Origin: a virus
Direction: 5' to 3' (one strand)
DNA: 20,256 bases
Virus record (IMG/VR): IMGVR_UViG_3300005613_000505
Coordinates: 1 to 20,256 of that record
Below, piece after piece: positions 4,806 to 13,834 of this stretch. The position numbers and the translations under genes are program-made. The notes beneath the pieces are model-generated. The model saw only the letters and a program-made list of their open reading frames with translations, made no database searches and had not been told where the DNA came from. Within the stretch, counting starts at the first letter, position 1. Each line of letters starts with the position of its first letter.

Positions 4806-7800
4806 TATTTATCCCCTTCAAAAATACTAATGTACTCATCATATAGAGCTTTTTCATTAGGTGTTAAGTCTTTCTCACTAGCTAATTCTCTAAAACGTCT
4901 AACAAGAGTTCCATTGCTTATATCCGCTTCTGGTACATTCTTAACAACATAGTGGATTTGAGTAGCTAGACCCTCATCAACATTTGCACCAAACCTCTTC
5001 ATTTCACTAAGTATTTCCTTACCTGCGTAAGCATAATCAGCTTCTGAGTAAAGTTGTGCAGTTCTCTTTGGTTGAGTTAATTTTATAAACAATTCCTCTG
5101 GAGGTTGCTCACCACTTGATAAGTAAGTCTCAAGAGCTAAGTTAGCTTTGTTATACTCTCTAGCACTTCTACGCATGTCTTGTTCATAGCTCTTCTGTAT
5201 GTCTCTAACACTTGTAGAAATGTCAAACATCTCTTGCTCTTTAACTGTACGCATGCCTACAAGCTTTGCAGCTATCTCTTGAGCAGTAGCTCTACCAGCA
5301 TCTGTACCTGTTAGTGAAAGTAACCTCTCTGTACGTTTCTGTAATAGATATGTTTCAAAGTGGCTAGAACCTGAGTAAACAGTTGCAAGGTTACGTAGTA
5401 TTAAACCTAACTGCTCTTCTGGTGCAATACTTTCATCTAACTCTGTCATTGAGTAGATATGCTTAGTTCTTGTAGCAACATCTGTTACCTTCTTAGCAGC
5501 TCCAAAGAAAGCTCCTCCCATCTCTACTTTACCTTCTAGTAAAGCTTTAACAGGTGCTTCCATAATCTCAAAAGGAGATGTAACAGGGTTGAAGGATGCT
5601 CCATAGTCTACATTAGAGCCATCACCACCTGTGATAAAGTCTCCGAAAGAGTTGAGCACTAAGTTTAGCATACCATCCTGAGCAAGTCCATATACCTCTG
5701 GAGATACATCATCAGCAATTGGGTCAAGAGCTGCATCAATACCAAAACCTGCTGTACCAAATAGTACCAAGTTTGTTCCTGCTACTTTCATACGTTCTGC
5801 TCTAGTCAATGTACCAGAACCTGTAATCATATTAAGAATAGCTTTATGCGGTACTTGTATGAACTGCATAGGAATAGACATAAGTCCTGTTTGATAGCCA
5901 AACTTACCTGCATGGTTCATATTCCATGACAAGTTACGTGCATCACTGGCTAAACTAGACATGCCTGTTTTACTTGTTAAGTCTAATACCTTAGCTTCTT
6001 TCTGTCTTTGGTAAGCAACCATAAAAGAGCCTACCAAGTTATTAAACTCACCTACATCAAAACCATACTTCTGACCATAATGAGGTATTGTTGTAAACAC
6101 TTTCCCTGTTTTAGCTGCTAAGGATTGTCCTAAGTTGTTATACACATCTTTACCAGCCATTGCAAAAGTACGTTCAATCATTGTATTAGAGTGAACAGAC
6201 TCTGCTAAACCAGACTCCTTAAAAGCTTTAAATAAACCTCTAAGTTCTTGCTCCGACATGTTTAACCATTTAGCTTGACTTCTAACAACCTTATCAAACT
6301 TAGACACATCATCTTTAACATGAAACAAAGTACGCATAATATGTACATCTTTAATAAGATTATAAGGATTACGGTACTTAGCAGTTAAAGGCATAACCTG
6401 TATAAGCTGTGAATGTTGTATAACTAACTGTCTAAGGGGTGCAGCAGCAATGAACAAAATATGTGGTAATGTTCTTGCAGCTCTAATTGGGTCAATCTTA
6501 GCTAAGGCTCTAATAGCCTCACCAGTAGTTCCTGACATCTTACCAAGTAGGCCACCTTCTTCAATAGCCTCTGACATATTAAACAAAGCATCTCTGTAAA
6601 TTGTAGAGGCTAGGTTAGTGTTAGCCCCAGACTCCATAGACTCTATGTACTTGTACAAAGCTTTAGCCTCTGCTGTTTTATCCACACCATTAACACGAAT
6701 GTCTTTAACCTCTTCTACACTTCTTGGAAACTTACCTTGTGTTTTAAAGGTCTCATTAAAGTTACCTTTCATTGTAGCAATAGTGTCAAACATTACAGAA
6801 GCGTTAGAAGTAGATGCAGCAGCATTAATCATAGACTCAATAGGGTTTTCAATATTTGCTAAACCATAATTAGAGTCTAAGTCAGTGATACCACTTAACT
6901 GTGCCCCTCTACGTCTTTCTACAGAACGTCCTCTTTCAAAAGCTTTATCAAGTGTGTCTACATCAGACAACTCTTTAGCCCTACGAGGAGTGTTAATTGT
7001 GTACTCTGCATAAGCTTCATCAGCTCTTAACTTACTTACATAACCTAAAGCATCTCCAAACCTAGAACCACTAGCTACAACAGTTGTCTTACCTGTAACC
7101 TTATGCACAGCTTCAACAAAGTAGTCAGTTGTATAGTTACGTTTAACATAACCATCAATCTTTTTCAGTGTTAAGTCAGACTCTTTAACACGTCTACCTG
7201 TCATTGCAGAGTTCTTTAGAACATAATCTGCTCCATCTTCTGCATGTCTAAGCTCATATACTTCATAGCCCATGTCTTTACTAAGTCTTGCATTCGCTTC
7301 CTTAGCAGTCATTGTCTCCTTAGTCTGAGGATTGTATACTTTACCTTTAGCCTCTTTAACAGGTTTACCTAAGTAAATATCCCCTGTCAAGTCATCTGAA
7401 AGTCTGTAGTAATCTTGGCTAATTAACTTTCTATTAAGTGTACGGTTGTCTAAATGATACAGTGTATCCCAGAATCTATATACAGAGTAAACAGCATTTA
7501 CTTCCTTATCTGATAAAGGAGCATGACCATCTACACCCTTCTTTAGTTCTGCTTCTGAGTAATACTTACGCTTCTTATTAGAAGACTCTACAACTGACCA
7601 TGCAGCTTTCTTTTGAGTCTGACCCAAGTCTGCAAAGTCTTTATCAATCATATCAACTAACTTAGCATTTACAGCAGTCTTTCTATCTGCTGCTACACTT
7701 AATGGAGAAGATACTTTAGATTTAAACATGTTTGCAGGGTCTAGTATCCAGTTCGAGAAGTTATTGCCACCAACTGTTAGAATCTTTTGTAGGCTTCCAA

Positions 7801-9307
7801 ACTTAACAGCATCTGCATAAGAAGCTTCACCTTTAGTGTCATATCTCTGTAGTGTGTTAATTTGTGCAATGTATTGACCTTTCTCGTCAGAAGCTAATAC
7901 TTTAGATATATCCTCTTTAGGTACTTCATCAAACTCTTTTGTAATAGGATTACGTTTAAGTAAAGAGATATTATCAATATCTGCACCATAAGGTTCACCT
8001 GCTTTTCTAGCTGTTAAGAAAGCATCTACAGGAGATTTAAAAGGTCTTGAACTACCATTCACTTGGTTAGCAATAGGAACTTTTATAGTCATATATTCAG
8101 AGTCACCAGCTTGCTGTACAGATACTTTCATATCTCCAAACAACACTGCCGTGTCTCCTGCTTCTTGTTCAGCCTTAGCAAGTTTAGCTGCTCTTTCTTC
8201 TGGAGTTAATCTAATACCTGTCTCAGATGATTGACTATAAATATCTTCTTGTAAAGCTTTTCTCTCTCTTTCAGCTTTAGCTAACCCACTAGACATTCCT
8301 TTATTGACTGCATCTAAAGAAGAGCTAGGCATGTGTGTCTCATTAAATACACCTGTACTATCTGTTCCAGAGATGTACTCAGCAGACTGCTTATTAGAGA
8401 TAGAAGCTTCGGCTAAGTTCTCTGCCAACTCGGGATTAATACCTTGTATAGTTTCGATAGGAGACTCAGGAAGAGGTGCTCTAGTCATTGCCTTAGAAGT
8501 ACCAATAGTTCTTGCTATTGACTTTAAACCAGAGCTTACTGCAAAACCTACAGCAGTAGAGTCTAATAGTGTCATAAAGTTACCAAACCACTTATCAAAG
8601 TTTGTCTGACCCTCTAGTACAGCCTCTATTGTAAAAGCTTCTACTAATGTATTCTTTAGTGGGCTATCTTTCAAACCATCAAATAAATCATTGAAGTATT
8701 GGATACGTTCTTTTGGAGGAAGTGCCATAGCATTAGCACGTAGTTCTTCAATCCTGTTACCTTGTAACCAAGACTTAACATCTGCTGCTGACTCTGTCTT
8801 TAAATCTTCTAGCAAAGGAACTACAACTAAAGCTGTGAAGTTTCCTACATCTTCTGTATGTGTTGTACCTGATTTAAACTCTTCAACCTCTTTACGAAGC
8901 TCATGTTTAGCTTGTTCGTAAGTTACTTGCTCATTGAACATTTGGTCAGTATACTCTTTTAGTGACATAGCCTCTTTAGCTAGTACACCAGTAGGTACGC
9001 CTTGTTCAGATTGCAAGTAGTTTTGAACAGCTTTTGTAGCACTCTCTATGTCTTGTGAGTTGTCAATAAGACTCTCTACAACACCTTCTCTGACTTCCTC
9101 ATTAGTTCTGTTCTTAATCTCTGTAAGAGTAGGTGAGTCTCCTTCATTAATATACTCTGAGTAAGTTTGGCTATAGACTTCTCCAGAAAAGTCACCACTA
9201 ATCATACTAGCTTGCCCAGCTTTAATATTAGCCTCTTCATGTGTAACCAAACTGTAGTTTAAAGGTTGTTCATACTTACCAGCATAGGTAACTTCTTCTT
9301 GTTTCAT
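4805..9307 (-). CDS. Giant internal virion / DNA-ejection protein (T7 gp16-like by place and size), 1500 aa
   Basis: This is the largest gene of the window, and its size and position match the giant ejection proteins of short-tailed phages (T7 gp16 is about 1,320 aa). The N-terminal third is acidic and helical. I see no lysozyme or lytic transglycosylase motif at the N-terminus, unlike T7 gp16, so peptidoglycan cutting is probably supplied elsewhere. Hydrophobic or amphipathic stretches occur at about residues 245-262 (LLDSTAVGFAVSSG), 938-960 (LPHILFIAAAPLRQLVI), 1145-1160 (IPMQFIQVPHKAILNM) and 1175-1192 (LVLFGTAGFGIDAAL). These are suited to transient membrane insertion, which is inference. 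The start ATG at 9305-9307 follows AAGGA with a six-base spacer. The gene is 12 bases downstream of the gp14-like gene and its stop overlaps the next start. Confidence 0.7.
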   Translation of the reverse strand: MKQEEVTYAGKYEQPLNYSLVTHEEANIKAGQASMISGDFSGEVYSQTYSEYINEGDSPTLTEIKNRTNEEVREGVVESLIDNSQDIESATKAVQNYLQSEQGVPTGVLAKEAMSLKEYTDQMFNEQVTYEQAKHELRKEVEEFKSGTTHTEDVGNFTALVVVPLLEDLKTESAADVKSWLQGNRIEELRANAMALPPKERIQYFNDLFDGLKDSPLKNTLVEAFTIEAVLEGQTNFDKWFGNFMTLLDSTAVGFAVSSGLKSIARTIGTSKAMTRAPLPESPIETIQGINPELAENLAEASISNKQSAEYISGTDSTGVFNETHMPSSSLDAVNKGMSSGLAKAERERKALQEDIYSQSSETGIRLTPEERAAKLAKAEQEAGDTAVLFGDMKVSVQQAGDSEYMTIKVPIANQVNGSSRPFKSPVDAFLTARKAGEPYGADIDNISLLKRNPITKEFDEVPKEDISKVLASDEKGQYIAQINTLQRYDTKGEASYADAVKFGSLQKILTVGGNNFSNWILDPANMFKSKVSSPLSVAADRKTAVNAKLVDMIDKDFADLGQTQKKAAWSVVESSNKKRKYYSEAELKKGVDGHAPLSDKEVNAVYSVYRFWDTLYHLDNRTLNRKLISQDYYRLSDDLTGDIYLGKPVKEAKGKVYNPQTKETMTAKEANARLSKDMGYEVYELRHAEDGADYVLKNSAMTGRRVKESDLTLKKIDGYVKRNYTTDYFVEAVHKVTGKTTVVASGSRFGDALGYVSKLRADEAYAEYTINTPRRAKELSDVDTLDKAFERGRSVERRRGAQLSGITDLDSNYGLANIENPIESMINAAASTSNASVMFDTIATMKGNFNETFKTQGKFPRSVEEVKDIRVNGVDKTAEAKALYKYIESMESGANTNLASTIYRDALFNMSEAIEEGGLLGKMSGTTGEAIRALAKIDPIRAARTLPHILFIAAAPLRQLVIQHSQLIQVMPLTAKYRNPYNLIKDVHIMRTLFHVKDDVSKFDKVVRSQAKWLNMSEQELRGLFKAFKESGLAESVHSNTMIERTFAMAGKDVYNNLGQSLAAKTGKVFTTIPHYGQKYGFDVGEFNNLVGSFMVAYQRQKEAKVLDLTSKTGMSSLASDARNLSWNMNHAGKFGYQTGLMSIPMQFIQVPHKAILNMITGSGTLTRAERMKVAGTNLVLFGTAGFGIDAALDPIADDVSPEVYGLAQDGMLNLVLNSFGDFITGGDGSNVDYGASFNPVTSPFEIMEAPVKALLEGKVEMGGAFFGAAKKVTDVATRTKHIYSMTELDESIAPEEQLGLILRNLATVYSGSSHFETYLLQKRTERLLSLTGTDAGRATAQEIAAKLVGMRTVKEQEMFDISTSVRDIQKSYEQDMRRSAREYNKANLALETYLSSGEQPPEELFIKLTQPKRTAQLYSEADYAYAGKEILSEMKRFGANVDEGLATQIHYVVKNVPEADISNGTLVRRFRELASEKDLTPNEKALYDEYISIFEGDK

Positions 9308-9319
9308 CTATAATCCTTA

Positions 9320-9946
9320 TTATCTTAATTTAACACCAAACCCACTAGAACCTTTAGATAAATCTACACTTCCAAATGAGCTAGAACTTGGTACAGAGCT
9401 AAAATCTACCCCTAAGCTTGGCTGCCCACTAGATAGAGGAGAGATACCAGGGTTAGTGTTAAAAGTCTCCCCAAGAGAGCTGTAGTCTGCAAACTGACCA
9501 GCTATACTACCTACTGCACCAATCATTGCAATATCCGATTGAGACTTAGCCATATCTACTGCTGCATTTGATTCAATCTGTGAAGCTTGTAGCAAGTCTC
9601 CACCAATACTCTTACCAAAGGCTGCTGTAGTCTCTGAGAAGGCTATGTTAGACCCTAATTGTGAACCTAGTGAACTTACTCCACCTAGTACACCAGAGCT
9701 TCCAGATACACCTAAGCCTTCTGCCTGTGACTTCAGAGAAGCTTGTTTAATCCTACTCTCTCTTATTGCAGATAGCCTCTCTCGTCTTGCAGAGATTTCT
9801 CCTAATCGGTCTTGTTTATCTGCTGCCTCTTCTCTCTCAGCCTGTGCTGCCTTGGCTGCTTTACGTTGTTTAGTTTCTGCATCGTTTGCCACCTTAGCTC
9901 CAGCTACTGCTGAACCAACAGCTACGACTGCTGCTGTAACTCCCAT
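9320..9946 (-). CDS. Putative internal virion protein, T7 gp14-like, 208 aa
   Basis: The length is close to T7 gp14 (196 aa), the ejection protein placed in the outer membrane channel. The N-terminus is hydrophobic (AAVVAVGSAVAGAKVA, about residues 4-19). A strongly charged Ala/Arg/Glu helix follows (about 22-70, ending SAIRESRIKQASLKSQAEG), then Gly/Ser/Ala-rich segments with a second hydrophobic helix (IAMIGAVGSIAGQFA, about 138-153), and a low-complexity Ser/Gly tail. This hydrophobic, helix, Gly-Ser plan is typical of gp14-type proteins and of related small ejection proteins. The gene lies immediately ahead of the two large internal virion candidates, as in T7. AAGGA inside the last two codons of the hydroxylase gene supplies its ribosome site, and the ATG at 9944-9946 follows two bases after that gene's stop. 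Confidence 0.7.
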   Translation of the reverse strand: MGVTAAVVAVGSAVAGAKVANDAETKQRKAAKAAQAEREEAADKQDRLGEISARRERLSAIRESRIKQASLKSQAEGLGVSGSSGVLGGVSSLGSQLGSNIAFSETTAAFGKSIGGDLLQASQIESNAAVDMAKSQSDIAMIGAVGSIAGQFADYSSLGETFNTNPGISPLSSGQPSLGVDFSSVPSSSSFGSVDLSKGSSGFGVKLR

Positions 9947-9948
9947 AC

Positions 9949-10533
9949 TTATTCCTTTATATAAAAACCATCTGGAACAAAACTATTAAGTAGTCCTTCT
10001 GAAAACTCATACTCTCTTCCAACAATGTCTATTATTAAATGTAACCTGTCCTCTCCATAGTTTCTAACACTATGTGGAACTGTGTTATTAATTTCTACAA
10101 AGTAACCTTCTGTCAGGGTTGCAGAATCTCCACCAACTGTAAACACGCACTCTTTGTTTGTATAGATAGGTAAATGTACTCTGTGAGCAATATCATACCA
10201 ACCGTTGTTATCAATGTGCTCAGGTATTTCTCCACCAGCTTCCATCTTAACTAATAATAAACTTAGAACTTCTACTGACTTATAGTTGTACTTTTCTTTT
10301 AAAGTATCTACCAAATCTTGTAATAATGGATAGTATTTGAAGAAAACTCCTTTATCCATAAATCCTGGAACATCTTCAAGTATATTAAACAAACCTACAA
10401 CAGTTCTTGTACAACATTGAGCACTGTTTGCCTCTCTCATAGATTTCCTGGAGAAGTCTTCTTGTAAAGCTAATTCTTTAATTTTATCAAAGTTTTCAGA
10501 TTCTCCATAGTCTATGAAGTTGTCAGTAATCAT
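9949..10533 (-). CDS. Aspartyl/asparaginyl beta-hydroxylase-like Fe(II)/2-oxoglutarate dioxygenase, 194 aa
   Basis: The C-terminal half carries the family's double-stranded beta-helix signature: HIDNNGWYDIAHRVHLP (H106-x-D108, then R118-H120), then EINNTVPHSVRN with the distal His at 154, then EDRLHLIIDI with Arg163 suited to bind 2-oxoglutarate. H106, D108 and H154 are the likely iron triad. Members hydroxylate Asp or Asn side chains in proteins, or act on small molecules; the substrate here is unknown. The protein is about the minimal length for the domain and has no signal peptide, so it acts in the host cytoplasm or is a virion component. It shares one base with the GNAT-like gene (TAATG) and lies two bases ahead of the gp14-like gene, so it is translated with the virion proteins. 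Modification of a structural protein is possible but unproven. Confidence 0.85.
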   Translation of the reverse strand: MITDNFIDYGESENFDKIKELALQEDFSRKSMREANSAQCCTRTVVGLFNILEDVPGFMDKGVFFKYYPLLQDLVDTLKEKYNYKSVEVLSLLLVKMEAGGEIPEHIDNNGWYDIAHRVHLPIYTNKECVFTVGGDSATLTEGYFVEINNTVPHSVRNYGEDRLHLIIDIVGREYEFSEGLLNSFVPDGFYIKE

Positions 10534-10988
10534 TAGTTAATCCTTTTTGCATGAAGCTTTTCAATGCATTCATAACCCATCTTCTCAAGAAAAGGAGAGA
10601 AGTTATTTGTAAGCTTTGAATGTTGTACTATAATATGTACACCATCCTTCTTAAGCTCTTTCTCAGTAAACTTCAATAATCTCATAGGAAGTAAGCTTTT
10701 ACGCTTTTCCTCAGACACATAGAATATATCTTGAGTAGCATACATAAAATCTGAGTAATGCATATTAGGCAGTACAAAGAAACATGCATAACCAACAACT
10801 TTGCCCTCTTCTCTAGCTGTGTACATTCTTAGGCAATCATTCTGCTCTAATGAGAAGTACACATCTTTATTAGGGTTAAGTTTCATGTCATCAAATTTGG
10901 ATAACTCTTGTCTATGCTTTTCAAACATTCCAAACAGTTCATCCATAAGTGCATCGTCTGCAACTTCTCTTTGGTAAGTTACGGTCAT
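10533..10988 (-). CDS. GNAT-family acyltransferase-like protein, 151 aa
   Basis: The GNAT fold is suggested by the strand EGKVVGYACFFVLP (residues 61-74), the strand QDIFYVSEEKRKSLLPMRLLKFTEKEL (86-112) followed by a helix, the strand GVHIIVQHS (116-124), and the terminal NFSPFLEKMGYE (129-140), the classic end of GNAT domains. The acetyl-CoA phosphate loop, usually R/Q-x-x-G-x-G/A, is replaced by KRKSLLP without glycines, so cofactor binding may be altered or lost. The gene overlaps the nozzle gene by four bases (ATGA at 10985-10988) and the hydroxylase gene by one base. It occupies the same place as T7 gene 13, after the tail-tube B gene and before the gp14-like gene. It may therefore be a morphogenesis protein with a GNAT-like fold, or a working acetyltransferase. 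Confidence 0.72.
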   Translation of the reverse strand: MTVTYQREVADDALMDELFGMFEKHRQELSKFDDMKLNPNKDVYFSLEQNDCLRMYTAREEGKVVGYACFFVLPNMHYSDFMYATQDIFYVSEEKRKSLLPMRLLKFTEKELKKDGVHIIVQHSKLTNNFSPFLEKMGYECIEKLHAKRIN

Positions 10989-13111
10989 ATCATACCTCTA
11001 TATTTTACATCTAAAGAGTAACCAAGCATATTTAAGTGCTTACCACTCTCTCCTGTGAATTTAAGTTGAAGAGCCTTGCCAGACCCTCTTAACTTTCTCT
11101 TAGACTCTACAACTGTGTAGTTGTCGAACTCTAAAGTCTCATCAGGTATGTGTAATCTCTTATGCCTATAAGCTTGATACTCTGTTCCAAACTTTCCTGT
11201 CTTATTGCTTGAAGAATAATCCCACTTAGACTGTACAAGACAGCTAGACTCATTATCTAACTGCATATCACCGTTTGCATCTTCTATATAACCTGTCTCT
11301 GTCTTCTTGAACTGACAGTGTAAGTTATATACCTGCTTCTCTCTTGGTAAATCCTTAAAAACAAACGGATTAGTTGTGAATGTTCCTTCAAATACTCCTT
11401 CACCTAAGTCATTATAGTCTGAACCATTTAATGCAGCAATCTTAACCACTGAATCACCTGTCAAGAACTCTAACTTTGTAGGTATGTTCTGAGCAAGCTT
11501 AATAGGTACTGTAACACTCTCTGAGAGGCTCGTGGTGACGAGTTCTCCTAGTGAGTTATACACTTCATCCTCTGAGTCTATAAAAGTGCTTGTAGGAGAC
11601 TCTATGAAGTTTTTAATACCTGTTGTAGTAAACTTATAAGTATAGAAACTTTGTAGCGGTACATTGAGTATCAACATGTTTGTATATACATTGTATAAAT
11701 CTTTATACAGAATATTTAATCTCTTGTTTGAAGAGTCATAAGCAATCTTAATTGAAAGCTTCTGTATATCTGTTATCTCATTGTAGTATTTCTGTACCTT
11801 ACCTAATAAAAAGTTAATAGGAGACAGGTTTCCTGTAACCTCGTCTGGAGTTAACGTGAACAATCCTTCTTTAGTTGCAAAGGCTAATCCAAACTCTGTT
11901 AAAGATACACTACCAGAGATGGGCGTAACATCTGCTACCTTATATACTTGGTATATAGTAGCTGAGAACCCACCTTCACTCTTAATCCCCCATATACCAT
12001 TACTTGCAAATACTAACAAAGTATCTTTGTAAGGGATTAGTTTGAAAATTCTACTAGCTTCTGGGATATTGATAGCTCCACCATCTGTATCAATAATCTC
12101 ACTAATATCTGGGGAGGTAGGGTCAGCATCTTGTAGACACTCTCCTGCCTCTGCATTGTCATTCAATAGTTTTGAGAAAAGAACTGTAGAGGTATACGCA
12201 TTGTCTCCCGAAATACCTGAGTAGAATACCCTACCAACGTGAAAAGCCACTGTAGTAGGTTTATTAGTTGTAGCCTTTCCAAGCTCTGTTACAAATGTAT
12301 CAGCTATAAAGGTAGAAGATAAGGCTAAGTCACTATTATCAAAAGGTGCAGTTGTGTCATTAATACTTAATACTATAGAACCTTTTGGAGCTTTACTTGT
12401 ACCTAAATAAGCTGTATCTAAATTGCTAACTCTAAACCTAGTCTCAGCAGAAGCATCAGGATTCTCTTGAAGAGCTACTGTAGGGTTGTCTGAGTTGCTT
12501 GGATAAACACCTAGAGCTACTTGTACATGGTTATAATCTACACGGCTTGTACCTAGTGAATACTCTTTTACAGTTTTACCCCAACCCTGATTAAACAAAT
12601 TATACTTATGTTTATCTGTCAATGTTGCAGGTCTTTCCCCAGGAGTTGTCTCATCAACTAGACCAGAGAAGTCACGAACCTTTAAAGTAATATCTACTTT
12701 GTCAGTAATTGAACCATCTGACTTTGAAGTTACATGAAACAAATCTTTACCTGTTGCTACGTAACATGAGTTCTTACCAAAGTTAACATCTATAGAAGTT
12801 GTTGCAGTTAAGGGTAAAGTCTTCTTAAGAAGGCCACTTGTATAGTCATAAAAAACTAAGGAGACACCATCAAATACAACCCTGTATGTGTAAGCTGTGT
12901 CTGCTTCCCATATCCAATACTTTGTATTATCACCTGTCAATGTTAAACCAGCTAGTGTAGTAGATTCTTTAAGAGCATTCCTTTTAAAGATACTTCCATC
13001 AAAACTAATGTCCATATTAACAACTTCTTTCAAAGAGTTCTCAGGTGAGTTCACATCAGTAACATCAGTAATAAGGCCACTTATAAAGTTATTAAATTGG
13101 AAATCAGCCAT
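10985..13111 (-). CDS. Tail tubular protein B-like / nozzle (stabilisation) protein, 708 aa
   Basis: This forms the tip of the short tail that closes the DNA channel and, in T7-like phages, carries the fibres. The N-terminus FNNFISGLITDVTDVNSPEN-type sequence (residues 6-25), followed by VVNMDISFDGSIFKRNAL, is characteristic of podoviral nozzle/stabilisation proteins. The body is beta-rich (many Thr/Val/Ser strands, few charged clusters), consistent with a beta-propeller fold, including FHVGRVFYSG and IFKLIPYKDTLLVFASNGIWGIK. The size is close to T7 gp12 (about 790 aa). It starts three bases after the tail-tube A-like gene and ends in an ATGA overlap with the GNAT-like gene. The start at 13109-13111 is supported by GGGAG upstream. 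Confidence 0.87.
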   Translation of the reverse strand: MADFQFNNFISGLITDVTDVNSPENSLKEVVNMDISFDGSIFKRNALKESTTLAGLTLTGDNTKYWIWEADTAYTYRVVFDGVSLVFYDYTSGLLKKTLPLTATTSIDVNFGKNSCYVATGKDLFHVTSKSDGSITDKVDITLKVRDFSGLVDETTPGERPATLTDKHKYNLFNQGWGKTVKEYSLGTSRVDYNHVQVALGVYPSNSDNPTVALQENPDASAETRFRVSNLDTAYLGTSKAPKGSIVLSINDTTAPFDNSDLALSSTFIADTFVTELGKATTNKPTTVAFHVGRVFYSGISGDNAYTSTVLFSKLLNDNAEAGECLQDADPTSPDISEIIDTDGGAINIPEASRIFKLIPYKDTLLVFASNGIWGIKSEGGFSATIYQVYKVADVTPISGSVSLTEFGLAFATKEGLFTLTPDEVTGNLSPINFLLGKVQKYYNEITDIQKLSIKIAYDSSNKRLNILYKDLYNVYTNMLILNVPLQSFYTYKFTTTGIKNFIESPTSTFIDSEDEVYNSLGELVTTSLSESVTVPIKLAQNIPTKLEFLTGDSVVKIAALNGSDYNDLGEGVFEGTFTTNPFVFKDLPREKQVYNLHCQFKKTETGYIEDANGDMQLDNESSCLVQSKWDYSSSNKTGKFGTEYQAYRHKRLHIPDETLEFDNYTVVESKRKLRGSGKALQLKFTGESGKHLNMLGYSLDVKYRGMI

Positions 13112-13114
13112 TGT

Positions 13115-13834
13115 TTATTTTCTCCCAAAGTTAGGTGTACTTCTGGTACGTTTTAAGTTTCCATCTGCATAGTTCATTCTGTACCTGCCTCTACGTGACA
13201 TTTGTTCAGCTTTACTATTTACTTGCTGATTAATCTCAACAAAGGCTACTGACTTAGACTCTGACAATAGGTATGAAAAACCATCTACAGGTAAATCAGG
13301 TACAAAGTCATCATCTAATGTGAACTCAGGGGTACGTGTACCGTAGCAGTATGTGTCACTAGACTCTAAAGTAGACTGTCTAGTAATATCCAAACTGTCA
13401 AAGTAAATAGTGCTTTGATTAAAAGTTGTCCAATAAGTTGGCTCTACATCTGTACGCACTGTTATAGTGTTATCCCCATCAACCATCTCTATAGTATTTG
13501 TTGTATAGTTCATAGTGACTTCTATAAAGTCTTCTGGCTCTAGGTAAATAAGCTCTACAAATGTCCCATCTGCTTTCTTATACTTTACCCAATTAATATT
13601 ACTAATCTCTGAAGGTACAGTCATCTTTGTTGGTAGAAGTAAAGAGTTTGATGCTTCTAATTTAAAACTCTTCTGTAAATGTTTCCACTCTTGAAGAGAT
13701 AAGATATTGTAGTAAGTCTCTTTGATAATCTCAGTAACCTGTACAGCTTCTGGAGTATCTTGGATAGAGTTTACTTCATCTTCATTCAAAGCACCTAGTA
13801 TATTCTGTGTAAGCTCTAGTAAGGTATATTTCAT
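13115..13834 (-). CDS. Tail tubular protein A-like adaptor, 239 aa
   Basis: This is the adaptor ring that joins portal to nozzle. The N-terminal helices MKYTLLELTQNILGALNEDE and VQVTEIIKETYYNILSLQEW (about residues 31-50) followed by a beta-rich domain are the pattern of gp11-type adaptors of podoviruses (T7 gp11 is about 196 aa, so this one is somewhat longer). The C-terminal half has helix VDGFSYLLSESKSVAFVEINQQVNSKAEQMSRRGRYRMN-type features, ending with a basic SRRGRYRM. The gene lies between the head-fibre candidate, with which it shares one base (TAATG at 13834), and the nozzle gene three bases downstream. Its GAGAGA ribosome site is in the last codons of the upstream gene. Confidence 0.86.
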   Translation of the reverse strand: MKYTLLELTQNILGALNEDEVNSIQDTPEAVQVTEIIKETYYNILSLQEWKHLQKSFKLEASNSLLLPTKMTVPSEISNINWVKYKKADGTFVELIYLEPEDFIEVTMNYTTNTIEMVDGDNTITVRTDVEPTYWTTFNQSTIYFDSLDITRQSTLESSDTYCYGTRTPEFTLDDDFVPDLPVDGFSYLLSESKSVAFVEINQQVNSKAEQMSRRGRYRMNYADGNLKRTRSTPNFGRK

